In this document: positions 24,067-32,462 of the stretch, in pieces
Layout of the letters: each line of letters begins with the position of its first letter
Numbering within the stretch: the first letter of the stretch is position 1
DNA from: Candidatus Dormiibacterota bacterium
Lineage (GTDB): Bacteria; Chloroflexota; Dormibacteria; Dormibacterales; Dormibacteraceae
Reading direction: 5' to 3'
DNA: 64,000 nt
NCBI GenBank assembly: GCA_024280995.1
Contig: JAMXLM010000009.1
Coordinates: 1 to 64,000 of the forward strand
Translations under genes and position numbers: made by a program
Notes under the pieces: generated by a model
What the model was told of the DNA's origin: nothing
What the model saw: only the letters and a program-made list of their open reading frames with translations
Database searches by the model: none

Positions 24067-26856
24067 CTAGGACGCGACGAACAGCGTGTTCCAGGCCGCC
24101 TCGACCAGCTCCGGCGTCAGCTGCGGCCGCACGCCGCGGGCCGAGGACACGTCCACCAACCTCTCCAGCAGGTCCCTCGGGTGAACGCCGCGCAGCGGCC
24201 TCCCGCCGTACAGCGACTGGATCATCTGGAGCGCCTCCTGGGCCGGCGGGATCGTCAACCGGTCCCGCTCGCGCTCGAAGATCCGCACCCACATGTCCCA
24301 CGTCGGGTCGGGCATCAGCACCTTGTACGCCAGTCGTCTCAGGTATGCCTCGTCCAGCAGCTCGGCCGGCTTGAGGTTGGTCGACAGCACCAGCTGCGCG
24401 CGGAAGGGGATCTCGACCTTGCGTCCGGACGACGTGAGGTTCAGGAAATCCGTGTCCTGCTCCAGGGGCACCAGCAGGCGGTCGAGGATCTGCTTCGGGG
24501 ACACGCGCTGGCGGCCGAGGTCGTCGATCAGGAGCACGCCACCGTTGGCCTTCATCTGCAATGGCGCGCCGTATGTCCGGCTCCCTGCTTCCCACGTCGG
24601 ATCGAACATCTCGAGCTGAAACTCGCCGCCGACCTGGACGAGCGGCCTCGACACTCGCCGCCACCGCTTGTCGGCCGGCTGGTTTGCCTCCAGGTGATGG
24701 ACGGCGGCATCGAAGACCGACATCACCTCGCCGCCACCGATGTCGAGCGCGACGGGCAGCACGATCGCCCCGCCGAGCAGGGAAGGGATTCGCCGCGCCA
24801 GCGTGGTCTTGCCGTTGCCGGGCGCGCCGTAGATGAAGATCGATGAGCGGGAGTTGACCGCCGCGCGCACCGCCTCCATCACGCCCGGCGCCATCTCGAT
24901 GCCGGACAGTGCGAGGGAGACCTTGACGAGGTCCAGCGTTCCCGGCTTCGCCGCCTCCGAGAGCACCGCCTTGTACTCCTGCATCGAGACGGGCGCGGGT
25001 CCGAGGTAGCGGGTGCTTGCGTCGGCCAGCTGGTCGCTCTGCGACCGCCCCTGCTTGGTGATCGAGTACGCCATTCGCTCCGGAAGCGGCCGGCCTTGCC
25101 ACGGCCCCTGCTCCTGGGCGATGCCCAGCGCGTCCAGGAAGTTGGCGCTCGTGAGTGACTTGAGGATTGGCTCGATGGCCGCAAAAGGCAGCGCGAGCAC
25201 GTCGGCGAACTCGAAACCGGTGACCTTCGTCGCGCCGCCGGCGATGCGCAGCACCATTCCCTCGATCAGCCCGCGGTTGATCTCCGGCGGCGGCGGCGGC
25301 TCGATCTGCCGGCTGCTGGTCGCGGGCGTCGAGGACGTGACGGGCCGCGGCGAGTCGACCTGCTCGAGGATCGCGGCGAACAGCTTCTTCCCGAAGCGCG
25401 CCCTGTCGGCGTGGTCGGGCGACTCGCCTTCGCGCCGGCGCGTGATCCAGTCCGGGATGTCCTTGAACACGACCGTGTTCCCGATGAGCAGCTGGACGAT
25501 GTCCGGCTCCTCCGCCGACACGCGCACGGCGATCTTGATGAGGTAGCCCTGGCTCTTCAGCGCCGCCCAGCTTCGTTCCCACGCGACGTCCTTCTGTCCG
25601 GACCACGTCTGGCGCACCGTGCGGTCGCGCGCGATGGTCACGTCCTTCCTGTTCTGATAGCGGCGCCGGACCAGCTCGGTCACGTCCTTGTCGACGTCCT
25701 CCGCGACCAGAGCGGCCAGGGGCAGCGCGCGGTCGTCGACGGCCGGACGGTTCTTGATCTCGAAGATCGTGTTGGCGGTCGGCGCCAGCGCCCTGATGAC
25801 CGATGCGTGGCGCGGGCAGAACGGCGTTCGCTCGATGAACTGGATGTGGCGCCTGCACCACCACGTGTTGCACTTTCGTCCCGTCATGTCGGTGTAGGCG
25901 CAGGCCCAGCCACGTCTTTCCTGGCAGTCGCTGTAGGTGCAGACGCCCGCGGGTTTCTGTCCGTCGGCGTGGGCGGGAGCGGCCCTGTGCTCGTGGACCT
26001 CCTCGTCCATCGCAACCTCTTCGGCGACGGCCTCCGGCGGCGGGTGCACGGCCGCGGCTTTCTGCATGTAATGGAAGGCCCCCGCGAACTCCTCGCAGGA
26101 TCGGAAGCGTTGAGTGGCGTCCTTCGCCGTCGCCTTCCAGATGATCTCCATGATCGGCGGCGGGATCGCTGTGGACGCCCGCGGCCGGTCGAACACCTGC
26201 GAGTGCAGCACCGTCGGCAGCTGGCCGGTGAAAGGCGGCTCGCCGTGCAGGAGCTCGTACAGGATCATGCCGAGCGAATAGATGTCCGCGGTGGCGTCGA
26301 CCGGCTCGCCCTTCACCTGCTCTGGCGCCATGTACGCGGGCGTCCCGACCATGCTGCCGGTGGCGGTGAGTCGGTGCTTGTCGTCGATCAGCTTCGAGAT
26401 GCCGAAGTCGAGGATCTTGGTCTTGCCGCGGTTGGAGATCAGGATGTTGTCGGGCTTCAGGTCGCGGTGCACCACCTGGAAGTCGTGGGCCACGCCGACC
26501 GCGGACAGGAGCTGCTGGATGAGGTCGACCGAGACGTCGACCGAGAAGCGCCCGTACTCGTCCAACCACGACCGCATCGACCGGCCGTCGACCCACTCCA
26601 TGACGATGAAAAGGACCGGGCCGTCCTCGTCGAAGTCGTAGACCCGGACGATGCCCGGGTGGTTCAGGGCGGCGACCGTAGCCGCCTCGCGGTGGAACCG
26701 CTGGCGGAACGCCGGGTCGCTCGAATACTGGTCGGACAGGACCTTGATCGCGACCGGAATCTCGAGCCGAGGATGCGTGGAGCGGTAGACCACTCCCATC
26801 GCCCCCCGCCCCAGCTCGGCCTCGATCGGGTACCGCCCCAGCTGTGTGGTGCTCAA
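24067..26856 (-). CDS. Ser/Thr protein kinase - Cys cluster - AAA ATPase fusion
   Basis: A 929-residue three-part protein. Residues 1-275 form a complete Hanks-type kinase: glycine loop GRGAMGVVY (16-24), Lys38, HRD 130-132, DFG 150-152, and GTPAYMAPE. Residues about 308-356 hold a Cys/His cluster (CTYSDC, WAC, KCNTWWCRRH, FCPRH) that could bind two zinc ions. The middle (about 380-650) is mixed, with winged-helix-like stretches. Residues about 650-929 form an AAA ATPase with Walker A GAPGNGKTT (677-685), Walker B GVLLIDD and an arginine-rich C-terminal part. There is no membrane span, unlike most bacterial PknB kinases. Single gene. Confidence 0.85.
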   Translation of the reverse strand: MSTTQLGRYPIEAELGRGAMGVVYRSTHPRLEIPVAIKVLSDQYSSDPAFRQRFHREAATVAALNHPGIVRVYDFDEDGPVLFIVMEWVDGRSMRSWLDEYGRFSVDVSVDLIQQLLSAVGVAHDFQVVHRDLKPDNILISNRGKTKILDFGISKLIDDKHRLTATGSMVGTPAYMAPEQVKGEPVDATADIYSLGMILYELLHGEPPFTGQLPTVLHSQVFDRPRASTAIPPPIMEIIWKATAKDATQRFRSCEEFAGAFHYMQKAAAVHPPPEAVAEEVAMDEEVHEHRAAPAHADGQKPAGVCTYSDCQERRGWACAYTDMTGRKCNTWWCRRHIQFIERTPFCPRHASVIRALAPTANTIFEIKNRPAVDDRALPLAALVAEDVDKDVTELVRRRYQNRKDVTIARDRTVRQTWSGQKDVAWERSWAALKSQGYLIKIAVRVSAEEPDIVQLLIGNTVVFKDIPDWITRRREGESPDHADRARFGKKLFAAILEQVDSPRPVTSSTPATSSRQIEPPPPPEINRGLIEGMVLRIAGGATKVTGFEFADVLALPFAAIEPILKSLTSANFLDALGIAQEQGPWQGRPLPERMAYSITKQGRSQSDQLADASTRYLGPAPVSMQEYKAVLSEAAKPGTLDLVKVSLALSGIEMAPGVMEAVRAAVNSRSSIFIYGAPGNGKTTLARRIPSLLGGAIVLPVALDIGGGEVMSVFDAAVHHLEANQPADKRWRRVSRPLVQVGGEFQLEMFDPTWEAGSRTYGAPLQMKANGGVLLIDDLGRQRVSPKQILDRLLVPLEQDTDFLNLTSSGRKVEIPFRAQLVLSTNLKPAELLDEAYLRRLAYKVLMPDPTWDMWVRIFERERDRLTIPPAQEALQMIQSLYGGRPLRGVHPRDLLERLVDVSSARGVRPQLTPELVEAAWNTLFVAS

Positions 26857-26909
26857 TTAGGTTCTATGGGCATGCCAGTATGCCCGAGAGGTAGCCCGGT
26901 TTCGGCTCG

Positions 26910-27866
26910 CTACGAGAAGACGCTGAGCGGCAGGTAGAACGAAACTCCCCAGTTCGGTTGGTCGACTATCTGGCTGATCCGAAGGTCTCCGGCCAGGCTG
27001 CACAGGATGTAGGCGTCCTCGCGGCTCAGCGCGTGGTCCGCCACCAGCCAGTCGATGGTGTACCGGACCGCGTTGCGTGCGTTTTCCATGAGGTCCGGAC
27101 CCAGCGCGCAGACCGAGTGGTAGCCGGCAGCGTCGCTGCGCGGCTGCAGCGGTTGCGCGGGCGTCAAAAAGTGGTAGCTCCAGGGGCGTGGGGCGCCGCC
27201 CTTGACCACTCCAAACCGGAGTGAGAACGTCATCGGGCATTCGATCCCCGTAACGCAGACCTCGCCGTCTCCCTGCGCGGCATGGCAGTCCCCCGCCGAG
27301 AACATCCCGCCGGGCACGAAGACCGGCAGGTAGAGCTTGGTCCCGGCGGTCAGGTGCCTGGTGTCGACGTTGCCGGCGCCCTTGGTCGGCGGCAGCACGT
27401 CGATCGGGCCGGATTCGTCGGTGGCCACGCCCATCGTGCCGCAGAAGGGCGCGATCGGGATGTGGATGTCATGGCGAAGCTCGGCGGTGGCGCGGTCACC
27501 CAGGTCGAAGTAACGCACGTAGGGCTCTGGGAAATCGGAGGCGAGCAGCCCGAGCCCAGGCAGGATCGCGCTCCAGCCCCAGGCGCCGGGCTTCAGCTCG
27601 AGGATCTCGACCTCGAGGGCGTCGCCAGGCTCGGCGCCACGGACGAAGACCGGTCCGCCCAGGGGGTACAGCCGGTCGAAGTCCAACTGGCCCAGCTTCG
27701 ACGCCGGGTCGCCCTGGTGAAGCTGCCCCGCGGTGACCTCGTCGGTGTCGAAGTGGACGACGTCGCCAGGGTCGACCTCGACCGCGGGCGGAAGTGAGTT
27801 GTCCCACTTGAAATGGAACCGGTCGCGCCCGATCCGGTGCTCCTTCACGCCCGGCCGGACGCTCAC
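26910..27866 (-). CDS. Acetamidase/formamidase family amidohydrolase
   Basis: A 318-residue protein of the FmdA/AmdA family, which hydrolyses formamide or short amides to acid and ammonia. Features are FKWDNSLPPAVEVDPGDVV near the N-terminus, then LTGPVFV-like LGGPVFVRGAEPGDALEVEI, the PFCGTMGVA block, GTKLYLPVFVPGGMFSAGDCHAAQGDGEVCVTGIE and a C-terminal DLRISQIVD. The GTG at 27866 overlaps the stop of the acyl-CoA ligase gene (GTGA). An internal GTG at 27848 is an alternative. Co-translation with an acyl-CoA ligase is unusual; a joint pathway is not evident. Confidence 0.9.
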   Translation of the reverse strand: MSVRPGVKEHRIGRDRFHFKWDNSLPPAVEVDPGDVVHFDTDEVTAGQLHQGDPASKLGQLDFDRLYPLGGPVFVRGAEPGDALEVEILELKPGAWGWSAILPGLGLLASDFPEPYVRYFDLGDRATAELRHDIHIPIAPFCGTMGVATDESGPIDVLPPTKGAGNVDTRHLTAGTKLYLPVFVPGGMFSAGDCHAAQGDGEVCVTGIECPMTFSLRFGVVKGGAPRPWSYHFLTPAQPLQPRSDAAGYHSVCALGPDLMENARNAVRYTIDWLVADHALSREDAYILCSLAGDLRISQIVDQPNWGVSFYLPLSVFS

Positions 27867-29503
27867 TTCCGGGCCTCTTGTGTGACGCCCTCCTTTATCG
27901 GGGTCGCGCCCGCGCGCAGGACCTTCTTGTCGAACTTGCCGACCGAGGTCTTCGGCACCTCGTCGATAAACCGCACCTCGTCGGGCAGCCACCACTTCGC
28001 GACCTTGCCCTTGAGGAACTCTCTGACCTCCTCCTCGGTGACTTGGCCCTTGAACTCGGGCCGGACGACCGCGTACACGACAGGCCGCTCGTCCCACTTC
28101 GGGTGGGGCAGGCCGATCACGGCCGCTTCCATGATCTTGGGGTGGGCCATGACCGCGTTCTCGAGCTCGACCGACGAGATCCACTCGCCGCCGGACTTGA
28201 TCACGTCCTTGGTCCGGTCGACGATCTGGATGTAGCCGTCGGCGTCGATCCGCGCCACGTCGCCGGTGCGGAACCAACCGTCCTCGGTCAGCTTGTCCGG
28301 GTCGTAGCCGTTGTGATAGCCGCGGGCGATCCACGGCCCGCGCACCTGGATTTCGCCGAATGCGACGCCGTCCCACGGAAGCTCTTCTCCGGTGGCGGGA
28401 TCGGTGATGCGGATCTCGACGCCGGGGGCGACCCGCCCCTGGGTCAGGCGCAGCCGGAGCGCTTCCTCGGGCGTGTGGCCGCCGTAGACGCGCGCGACGC
28501 TGCCGAGCGGCGAGGTCTCGGTCATGCCCCAGGCGTGCAGGATGCGGAGTCCGAGCGAGTCCATCGTCTCCATGAGCGCCTGCGGCACGGCTGAGCCGCC
28601 GCACACGACCGTGCTGACCTTGGGCAGGCGCTTGCCCGACTCCTTCAGGTAATTGGCGAGGCCGATCCAGACCGTCGGGACTCCGGCCAGGAAGGTGACG
28701 TCCTCCTGCTCCGAGAGCTCGACGATCGACTTCGGGTCGGCGGAGAACCGCCCGGCGAACACGACCTTTGCCCCGGCCATCCCGATCGCGTAAGGCAGCC
28801 CCCAGCTGTTGGCGTGGAACATCGGGACGACCGGCAGGATGGCGTCGTTCTCCGTGACTCCGAGGTTGTCTCCCTGGAGCACACCCATCGTGTGGATGAA
28901 CTGCGAGCGGTGGGAGTAGACGACCCCCTTCGGGTTGCCTGTGGTGCCCGACGTGTAGCACATGGCCGCCGCCATCCGCTCCGAGATCTTCGGCCACGGG
29001 TAGTCGTCGCTCTCGGCCGCGAGCAGGGTCTCGTAGTCCTCCATCTCCGGAAAGCCGTCGAGGGCGGGGGCCGGGCCTTCGGCCATCAGGACCATGGTCT
29101 TGATGCTCGGAATCTTGCCGAGCAGCGGCTTCAGCAGCGGAAGAATCGACTGGTCGACAAATAAAACCTTGTCTTCCGCGTCATTGATGATGAATTCCAG
29201 GTGTTGGGGAAAAAGCCGGAGGTTCAGCGTGTGTAGGACGGCGCCCATGCAGGGCACCGCGTAGTACAGCTCGAGATGCCGGTCGTTGTTCCAGGCGAGC
29301 GTGGCGACGCGGTCGCCGGGCTTGACCCCGATGCGTTTCAGGGCACCCGCGAGGCGATTGATGCGCGGCACCATCTCGCCGTACGTGGTGCGGTGGACAC
29401 CGTCGTCCCACTTCGTCACCACCTCTTTCTTCTGGTGCAGTCGCTCAATCCGCCAGAGCACGTGCTGGAGACTGAGCTCGTAGTCCTGCATCAAGCCTTC
29501 CAC
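27863..29503 (-). CDS. Long-chain fatty acid--CoA ligase (AMP-forming)
   Basis: A 546-residue ANL-superfamily enzyme. The P-loop-like motif is YTSGTTGNPKG; the later motifs are the HAWGMTETSP stretch, the WFRTGDVARID hinge and the C-terminal KFDKKVLR lysine. It activates a fatty or related acid to acyl-AMP and then acyl-CoA. The GTG at 29503 has GGAGG 8 nt upstream. An ATG at 29491 is an alternative, and the frame is open farther up to 29584 without support. The downstream amidase gene overlaps its stop codon. Confidence 0.92.
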   Translation of the reverse strand: MEGLMQDYELSLQHVLWRIERLHQKKEVVTKWDDGVHRTTYGEMVPRINRLAGALKRIGVKPGDRVATLAWNNDRHLELYYAVPCMGAVLHTLNLRLFPQHLEFIINDAEDKVLFVDQSILPLLKPLLGKIPSIKTMVLMAEGPAPALDGFPEMEDYETLLAAESDDYPWPKISERMAAAMCYTSGTTGNPKGVVYSHRSQFIHTMGVLQGDNLGVTENDAILPVVPMFHANSWGLPYAIGMAGAKVVFAGRFSADPKSIVELSEQEDVTFLAGVPTVWIGLANYLKESGKRLPKVSTVVCGGSAVPQALMETMDSLGLRILHAWGMTETSPLGSVARVYGGHTPEEALRLRLTQGRVAPGVEIRITDPATGEELPWDGVAFGEIQVRGPWIARGYHNGYDPDKLTEDGWFRTGDVARIDADGYIQIVDRTKDVIKSGGEWISSVELENAVMAHPKIMEAAVIGLPHPKWDERPVVYAVVRPEFKGQVTEEEVREFLKGKVAKWWLPDEVRFIDEVPKTSVGKFDKKVLRAGATPIKEGVTQEARK

Positions 29504-29586
29504 GGCCGACACCTCCACCTTTCGTTCGCTGAGAGGTCGCTGTAAGTAGGTCGATGGTAAGACCGCCGAGCGTAGGATGCACACCC

Positions 29587-30279
29587 ATGCCTTCGCGGGG
29601 TCGGGCCGACCTTCATATGCATACGACGTTCAGCGACGGTTGGCCCGAGCCTTCGGAGCTGGTCGACCACGCGTGGAACGCAGGGCTCGACGTCATTGCG
29701 GTGACGGACCACGACACCATCGAAGGCGCGCTGCGCGCGGCCGAGCACGCCGGTAGGCGTCGCGGGGTCGAGGTGATCGTCGGGGAGGAGATCTCCAGCC
29801 GCAACGGCCACATCGTCGGCCTGTTCCTCGAGCGTCGAGTGCGGCCGGGGATGTCGGCGGCTGCGACCGTGCACGCGATCCACGACCAGGGCGGCCTTGC
29901 CGTGGCGGTGCATCCCTTCTGGCGGACGCAGCGCCGCGCCGGGGCGGGCGTGGTCCACGGCGTCGGCTGGCTCGCGGCGGAGCTCGACTTCGACGCCGTC
30001 GAGATCGAGAACGCCACTCCCGGCCTCTACTTCTTCAACCAGCTGGCTCGGCGCTTGAACGCCGGCCTTCGATCCGCCGAGACCGGCGGGTCCGACGCGC
30101 ACATCCTCGATGCGGTCGGTCGGGCCTACACCGAGTTTCCAGGCCGGACGAGAAAGGCGCTCAGGACGGCAATCGAAACGGGCAAGACCGAGGCGGGAAG
30201 GCGGCGCTACCGGGCGATGGGTTTGATGCGCTACGCCGCCTGGGGACTCAACCACGAGAGGTACGTGGCGGTAGTCTGA
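29587..30279 (+). CDS. PHP-domain metal-dependent phosphoesterase
   Basis: A 230-residue stand-alone PHP domain, similar to the YciV/RNase AM-type and TrpH proteins. Metal-binding motifs are DLHMHTTFSDG, AVTDHDT, the GEEIS block, AVHPFW and GGSDAHI. Members hydrolyse phosphoesters such as nucleoside 3',5'-bisphosphates or act as 5'-3' exonucleases on short RNA; the substrate here is not known. A TAGGAT box lies 8 bp before the ATG, pointing to a leaderless mRNA. It is divergent from the acyl-CoA ligase and ends 36 bp before tRNA-Arg. Confidence 0.85.
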   Translation: MPSRGRADLHMHTTFSDGWPEPSELVDHAWNAGLDVIAVTDHDTIEGALRAAEHAGRRRGVEVIVGEEISSRNGHIVGLFLERRVRPGMSAAATVHAIHDQGGLAVAVHPFWRTQRRAGAGVVHGVGWLAAELDFDAVEIENATPGLYFFNQLARRLNAGLRSAETGGSDAHILDAVGRAYTEFPGRTRKALRTAIETGKTEAGRRRYRAMGLMRYAAWGLNHERYVAVV

Positions 30280-30315
30280 CGTCGCCAAGGTGCGCTCTGA
30301 GCGCTCCGGGCGCGT

Positions 30316-30389
30316 GCCCGCTTAGCTCAGCGGACTAGAGCATCTGTCTTCGGAACAGAGGGTCGGGGGTTCGAATCCCTCAGCGGGCA
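30316..30389 (+). tRNA. tRNA-Arg (anticodon TCG)
   Basis: A 74-nt tRNA. The acceptor stem GCCCGCT pairs with AGCGGGC, the D-arm is GCTCAGCGGACTAGAGC, and the anticodon loop CTTCGGA gives TCG for CGA codons. The T-arm is GGGGGTTCGAATCCCTC. The 3' sequence after the discriminator is CCT, so CCA is not fully encoded, unlike the three tRNA-Leu genes here. The CCA-adding enzyme at 52.3 kb would complete it. Confidence 0.95.
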
Positions 30390-30405
30390 CCTACGCGGCA
30401 ACGCG

Positions 30406-31659
30406 TCAGCGCGCAGGCGTCGCCGCCGCGACCGCCGCGGTCGATATGGGCATCTGCGTCGCCAGCTCGAGGTTGGCGCCCTCGACCTCGGTGTCCAGGA
30501 TGTCCTCGACCATGTCGTCGAGGCGGTCGGTGACTCGGTGGATGTCCGCCGCCAGGCGCCGGACCTCTTCGACGTTGAGGGGCTCGGCGTCGCGGATCAT
30601 CTTGCTGAGCCGCTCGACCTCGACCAGGGCCGTCCGGAAGTCCCTCTGGAGCGTGGCGTGCGAGGACTGGATCTCGGTCAGCATCTCGAGGAACTCCTTG
30701 CGCTCGATGACCATGTTCACGGTCAGGAGGACCGCGAGCGTGGCGGTCAGCGAGGACATGAACGGATCGAGCTCATGCCCGGTAAGCGCCGAATAGACGT
30801 CGCCGGCCGAGGCCAGAAGGAGGGTCATCCAGGGCAGCGCCAGCTGCCACAAATCGAGGGCCGCCGGCCTCGTCGTCGCCTTCGGGGCGGTCACGGGGTA
30901 GGTGGCGGCCAAGGCGACCAGCAGGAAGCCGGCGAACCAGCCGGTGTTCAGGACGTGGCCGACCGACGCAAACGTGCCCTCGGCCGAGAGATAGGCGAAG
31001 GCGCTGTCCGCGATCGAGTACGCCGCGACGCCGGCGAGCAGCAGCGCCATGCGTCCGGCCTGCTGCTGCGTGGCTCGCCGAATGGCGAGGATCAGCACCG
31101 TGCCGACGAGGATGTCGCTGACCGGATACGCAAGGTCGAGGAGCTTGGTCGATGAGCTCGTCTCCCAAACCGTGCGCAGGCCGAATGCCCACGCCGTGGA
31201 GGTGAGCGCGATGGCGACGATCACGCCGTCGAACCAGACCCGCCAGCGCGTCGACGTGCCTCTGGCCGCATCGCTCCAGAACGCCCGGATGCCGAGGATC
31301 GCGAAAGGAACCGCGGTCAGAAATCCGACGTCCGCGAGCGAGGGATAAGGCGTCACGCCGTATCCGACCTCGTTGATCGACCAGACGATTTCGCCCGCCG
31401 ACCACAGGCCGGTCGAGATGCTCATGAACGCCCAGCCGAGCCGCTCCCTTCCGTGGCTCCGGACCGCGGCCCACGCGCACGCGGCCGAGGCCGTCGCTGC
31501 CGCCAGTGCCTCGCCGATGTCGTCGATGGCGGTCACGGCGCGGTCGCCGAAGATCCCGTAGCGAAGGATCAGCGCATAAGCCACGGAGGCGGCGGCGACC
31601 ACCGCGACTGCGACCGCAAACGTCCGGTGCCGGCGGTCCCACGCCTTCCAGGAGCTCAT
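30406..31659 (-). CDS. Multi-span membrane protein with C-terminal coiled coil
   Basis: A 417-residue protein with nine to ten hydrophobic segments up to about residue 310, then a soluble helical tail (about 315-385) with heptad-like spacing (FLEMLTEIQSSHATLQRDFRTALVEVERLSKMI). The membrane part resembles the sensor modules that precede GGDEF/EAL domains in actinobacteria and Chloroflexota (VWSINEVGYGVTPYPSLADVGFL), but no catalytic output domain follows. It may pass a signal through its coiled coil to another protein. It lies downstream of and convergent with tRNA-Arg. Confidence 0.7.
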   Translation of the reverse strand: MSSWKAWDRRHRTFAVAVAVVAAASVAYALILRYGIFGDRAVTAIDDIGEALAAATASAACAWAAVRSHGRERLGWAFMSISTGLWSAGEIVWSINEVGYGVTPYPSLADVGFLTAVPFAILGIRAFWSDAARGTSTRWRVWFDGVIVAIALTSTAWAFGLRTVWETSSSTKLLDLAYPVSDILVGTVLILAIRRATQQQAGRMALLLAGVAAYSIADSAFAYLSAEGTFASVGHVLNTGWFAGFLLVALAATYPVTAPKATTRPAALDLWQLALPWMTLLLASAGDVYSALTGHELDPFMSSLTATLAVLLTVNMVIERKEFLEMLTEIQSSHATLQRDFRTALVEVERLSKMIRDAEPLNVEEVRRLAADIHRVTDRLDDMVEDILDTEVEGANLELATQMPISTAAVAAATPAR

Positions 31660-31744
31660 TTGCGCAGGGAAGTTAAGCAGTGTGTAGAGGAATTTCCTGC
31701 GATTAATGACGTCAAAAGTTGCGCTGGATGGTTAGTCTTGCGAC

Positions 31745-31843
31745 GGAATCGAGGAGCAACGGGCTCTGATACCCGCCACACCCTCGCCCTTCCTCTCGAT
31801 CCAGGCCGCCGAACGGGGAATCCGCTAGGCGGCCTGGCTTTTT
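31745..31843 (+). ncRNA. Probable small RNA with intrinsic terminator
   Basis: No gene lies upstream on this strand, yet a textbook terminator is present: a perfect 10-bp stem CCAGGCCGCC (31801-31810) with GGCGGCCTGG (31828-31837), a 17-nt loop and CTTTTTA (31838-31844). A TAGTCT box at 31733-31738 could start an RNA of about 100 nt. A second stem pairs ATCGAG (31748-31753) with CTCGAT just before the terminator stem. The sequence does not match SRP RNA, tmRNA or 6S RNA as far as can be seen. The 5' end is an estimate. Confidence 0.5.
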
Positions 31844-32036
31844 ACTCCTCTTCTGAAGAGTCGTAGTGCGAAACCATCTCGGCGCGGATCAGGTTCCGCT
31901 GCAGCTTCACCACGCGCCGCCGCAGGTCTGGTTTGAGGTAATTGAGGGCCAGGACGTGGTCGATCACGACGAGGAATCTCCCGGCGTCGCGGGCGATGTA
32001 GTCGCTGATCGGATGCGGCGGCTCCGGTGAAGCCAT
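31842..32036 (-). CDS. Small hypothetical protein
   Basis: A 64-residue protein, [19 protein letters not shown]...[16 protein letters not shown], with a central amphipathic helix ([29 protein letters not shown]) and an acidic tail. An upstream TTG at 32057 is an alternative start. No SD is clear. The composition looks like a real protein rather than a shadow frame, and no larger gene overlaps it. It is convergent with the small-RNA candidate and shares its terminator base pairs. No family recognised. Confidence 0.5.
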   Translation of the reverse strand: MASPEPPHPISDYIARDAGRFLVVIDHVLALNYLKPDLRRRVVKLQRNLIRAEMVSHYDSSEEE

Positions 32037-32141
32037 GGACTGCACCGTACGCGACAACCGCTAGTTTCTCGTCGTGCAATTGGAGTAGGCCGCGAAGGTG
32101 GCGGGGTATCCGACCGGTCGGTAGAATCAACCGGCCAAGCT

Positions 32142-32226
32142 GGGCGGCTGGCGGAACTGGTAGACGCGCACGTTTGAGGGGCGTGTGGGGTAACCCATCC
32201 GGGTTCGAGTCCCGGGTCGCCCACCA
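32142..32226 (+). tRNA. tRNA-Leu (anticodon GAG), integration target
   Basis: An 85-nt class II tRNA with encoded CCA (32224-32226). The acceptor stem GGGCGGC pairs with GTCGCCC, and the anticodon loop TTGAGGG gives GAG for CUC/CUU codons. A TAGAAT box at 32122-32127 would start transcription about 7 bp before the tRNA. Its last 15 bases plus the next A (32212-32227) are repeated exactly at 34425-34440, the mark of integrase-mediated insertion into a tRNA gene. Confidence 0.95.
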
Positions 32227-32237
32227 AAGTTGACCCG

Positions 32238-32297
32238 ATTCCGCACTTTTCCGCCGTCTGATGCGGAATCCGAGCTGTTATTCCGCACTTTTCCGCC
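32238..32297. repeat. 18-bp direct repeat next to the tRNA (possible arm-type sites)
   Basis: ATTCCGCACTTTTCCGCC occurs at 32238-32255 and, identically, at 32280-32297, a period of 42 bp. TGCGGAAT between them is the inverse of the repeat start. Repeats of this kind just inside an attachment core are typical integrase arm-type binding sites of tyrosine-recombinase elements. There are only two copies, so it is not a CRISPR array. Confidence 0.7.
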
Positions 32298-32315
32298 ATA
32301 ACGTGCCGAATGTTC

Positions 32316-32343
32316 GGTTCGCGTCACGGAAACTACGGCCCAC
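32316..32343. repeat. 28-bp repeat, left copy
   Basis: GGTTCGCGTCACGGAAACTA plus CGGCCCAC matches 33718-33745 at 26 of 28 positions, in the same orientation. The two copies flank the lipoprotein gene 32463-33563 inside the tRNA-bounded segment. Confidence 0.65.
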
Positions 32344-32462
32344 TTTGACAGACACCTTCCACCCGATCATGTCCATGAGTCGCGACGTTGCAAGACTGCC
32401 GTCCGCTTTGCGGGCGGTCAGGTTTCCTGCACTCCGGTCTCTGGACGCCGGGCCGTCGACGC

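Noticed and set aside
23969-26596. An 875-codon minus-strand frame overlapping the kinase-AAA gene, and a 508-codon plus-strand frame opposite it
   Set aside because: Both run through the kinase gene, have low-complexity composition and carry no motif. The first even crosses tRNA-Leu(CAG).
32238-32297. Possible CRISPR array
   Set aside because: Only two repeat units, a 24-bp spacer and no cas genes. An attachment-site arm repeat is the better reading.
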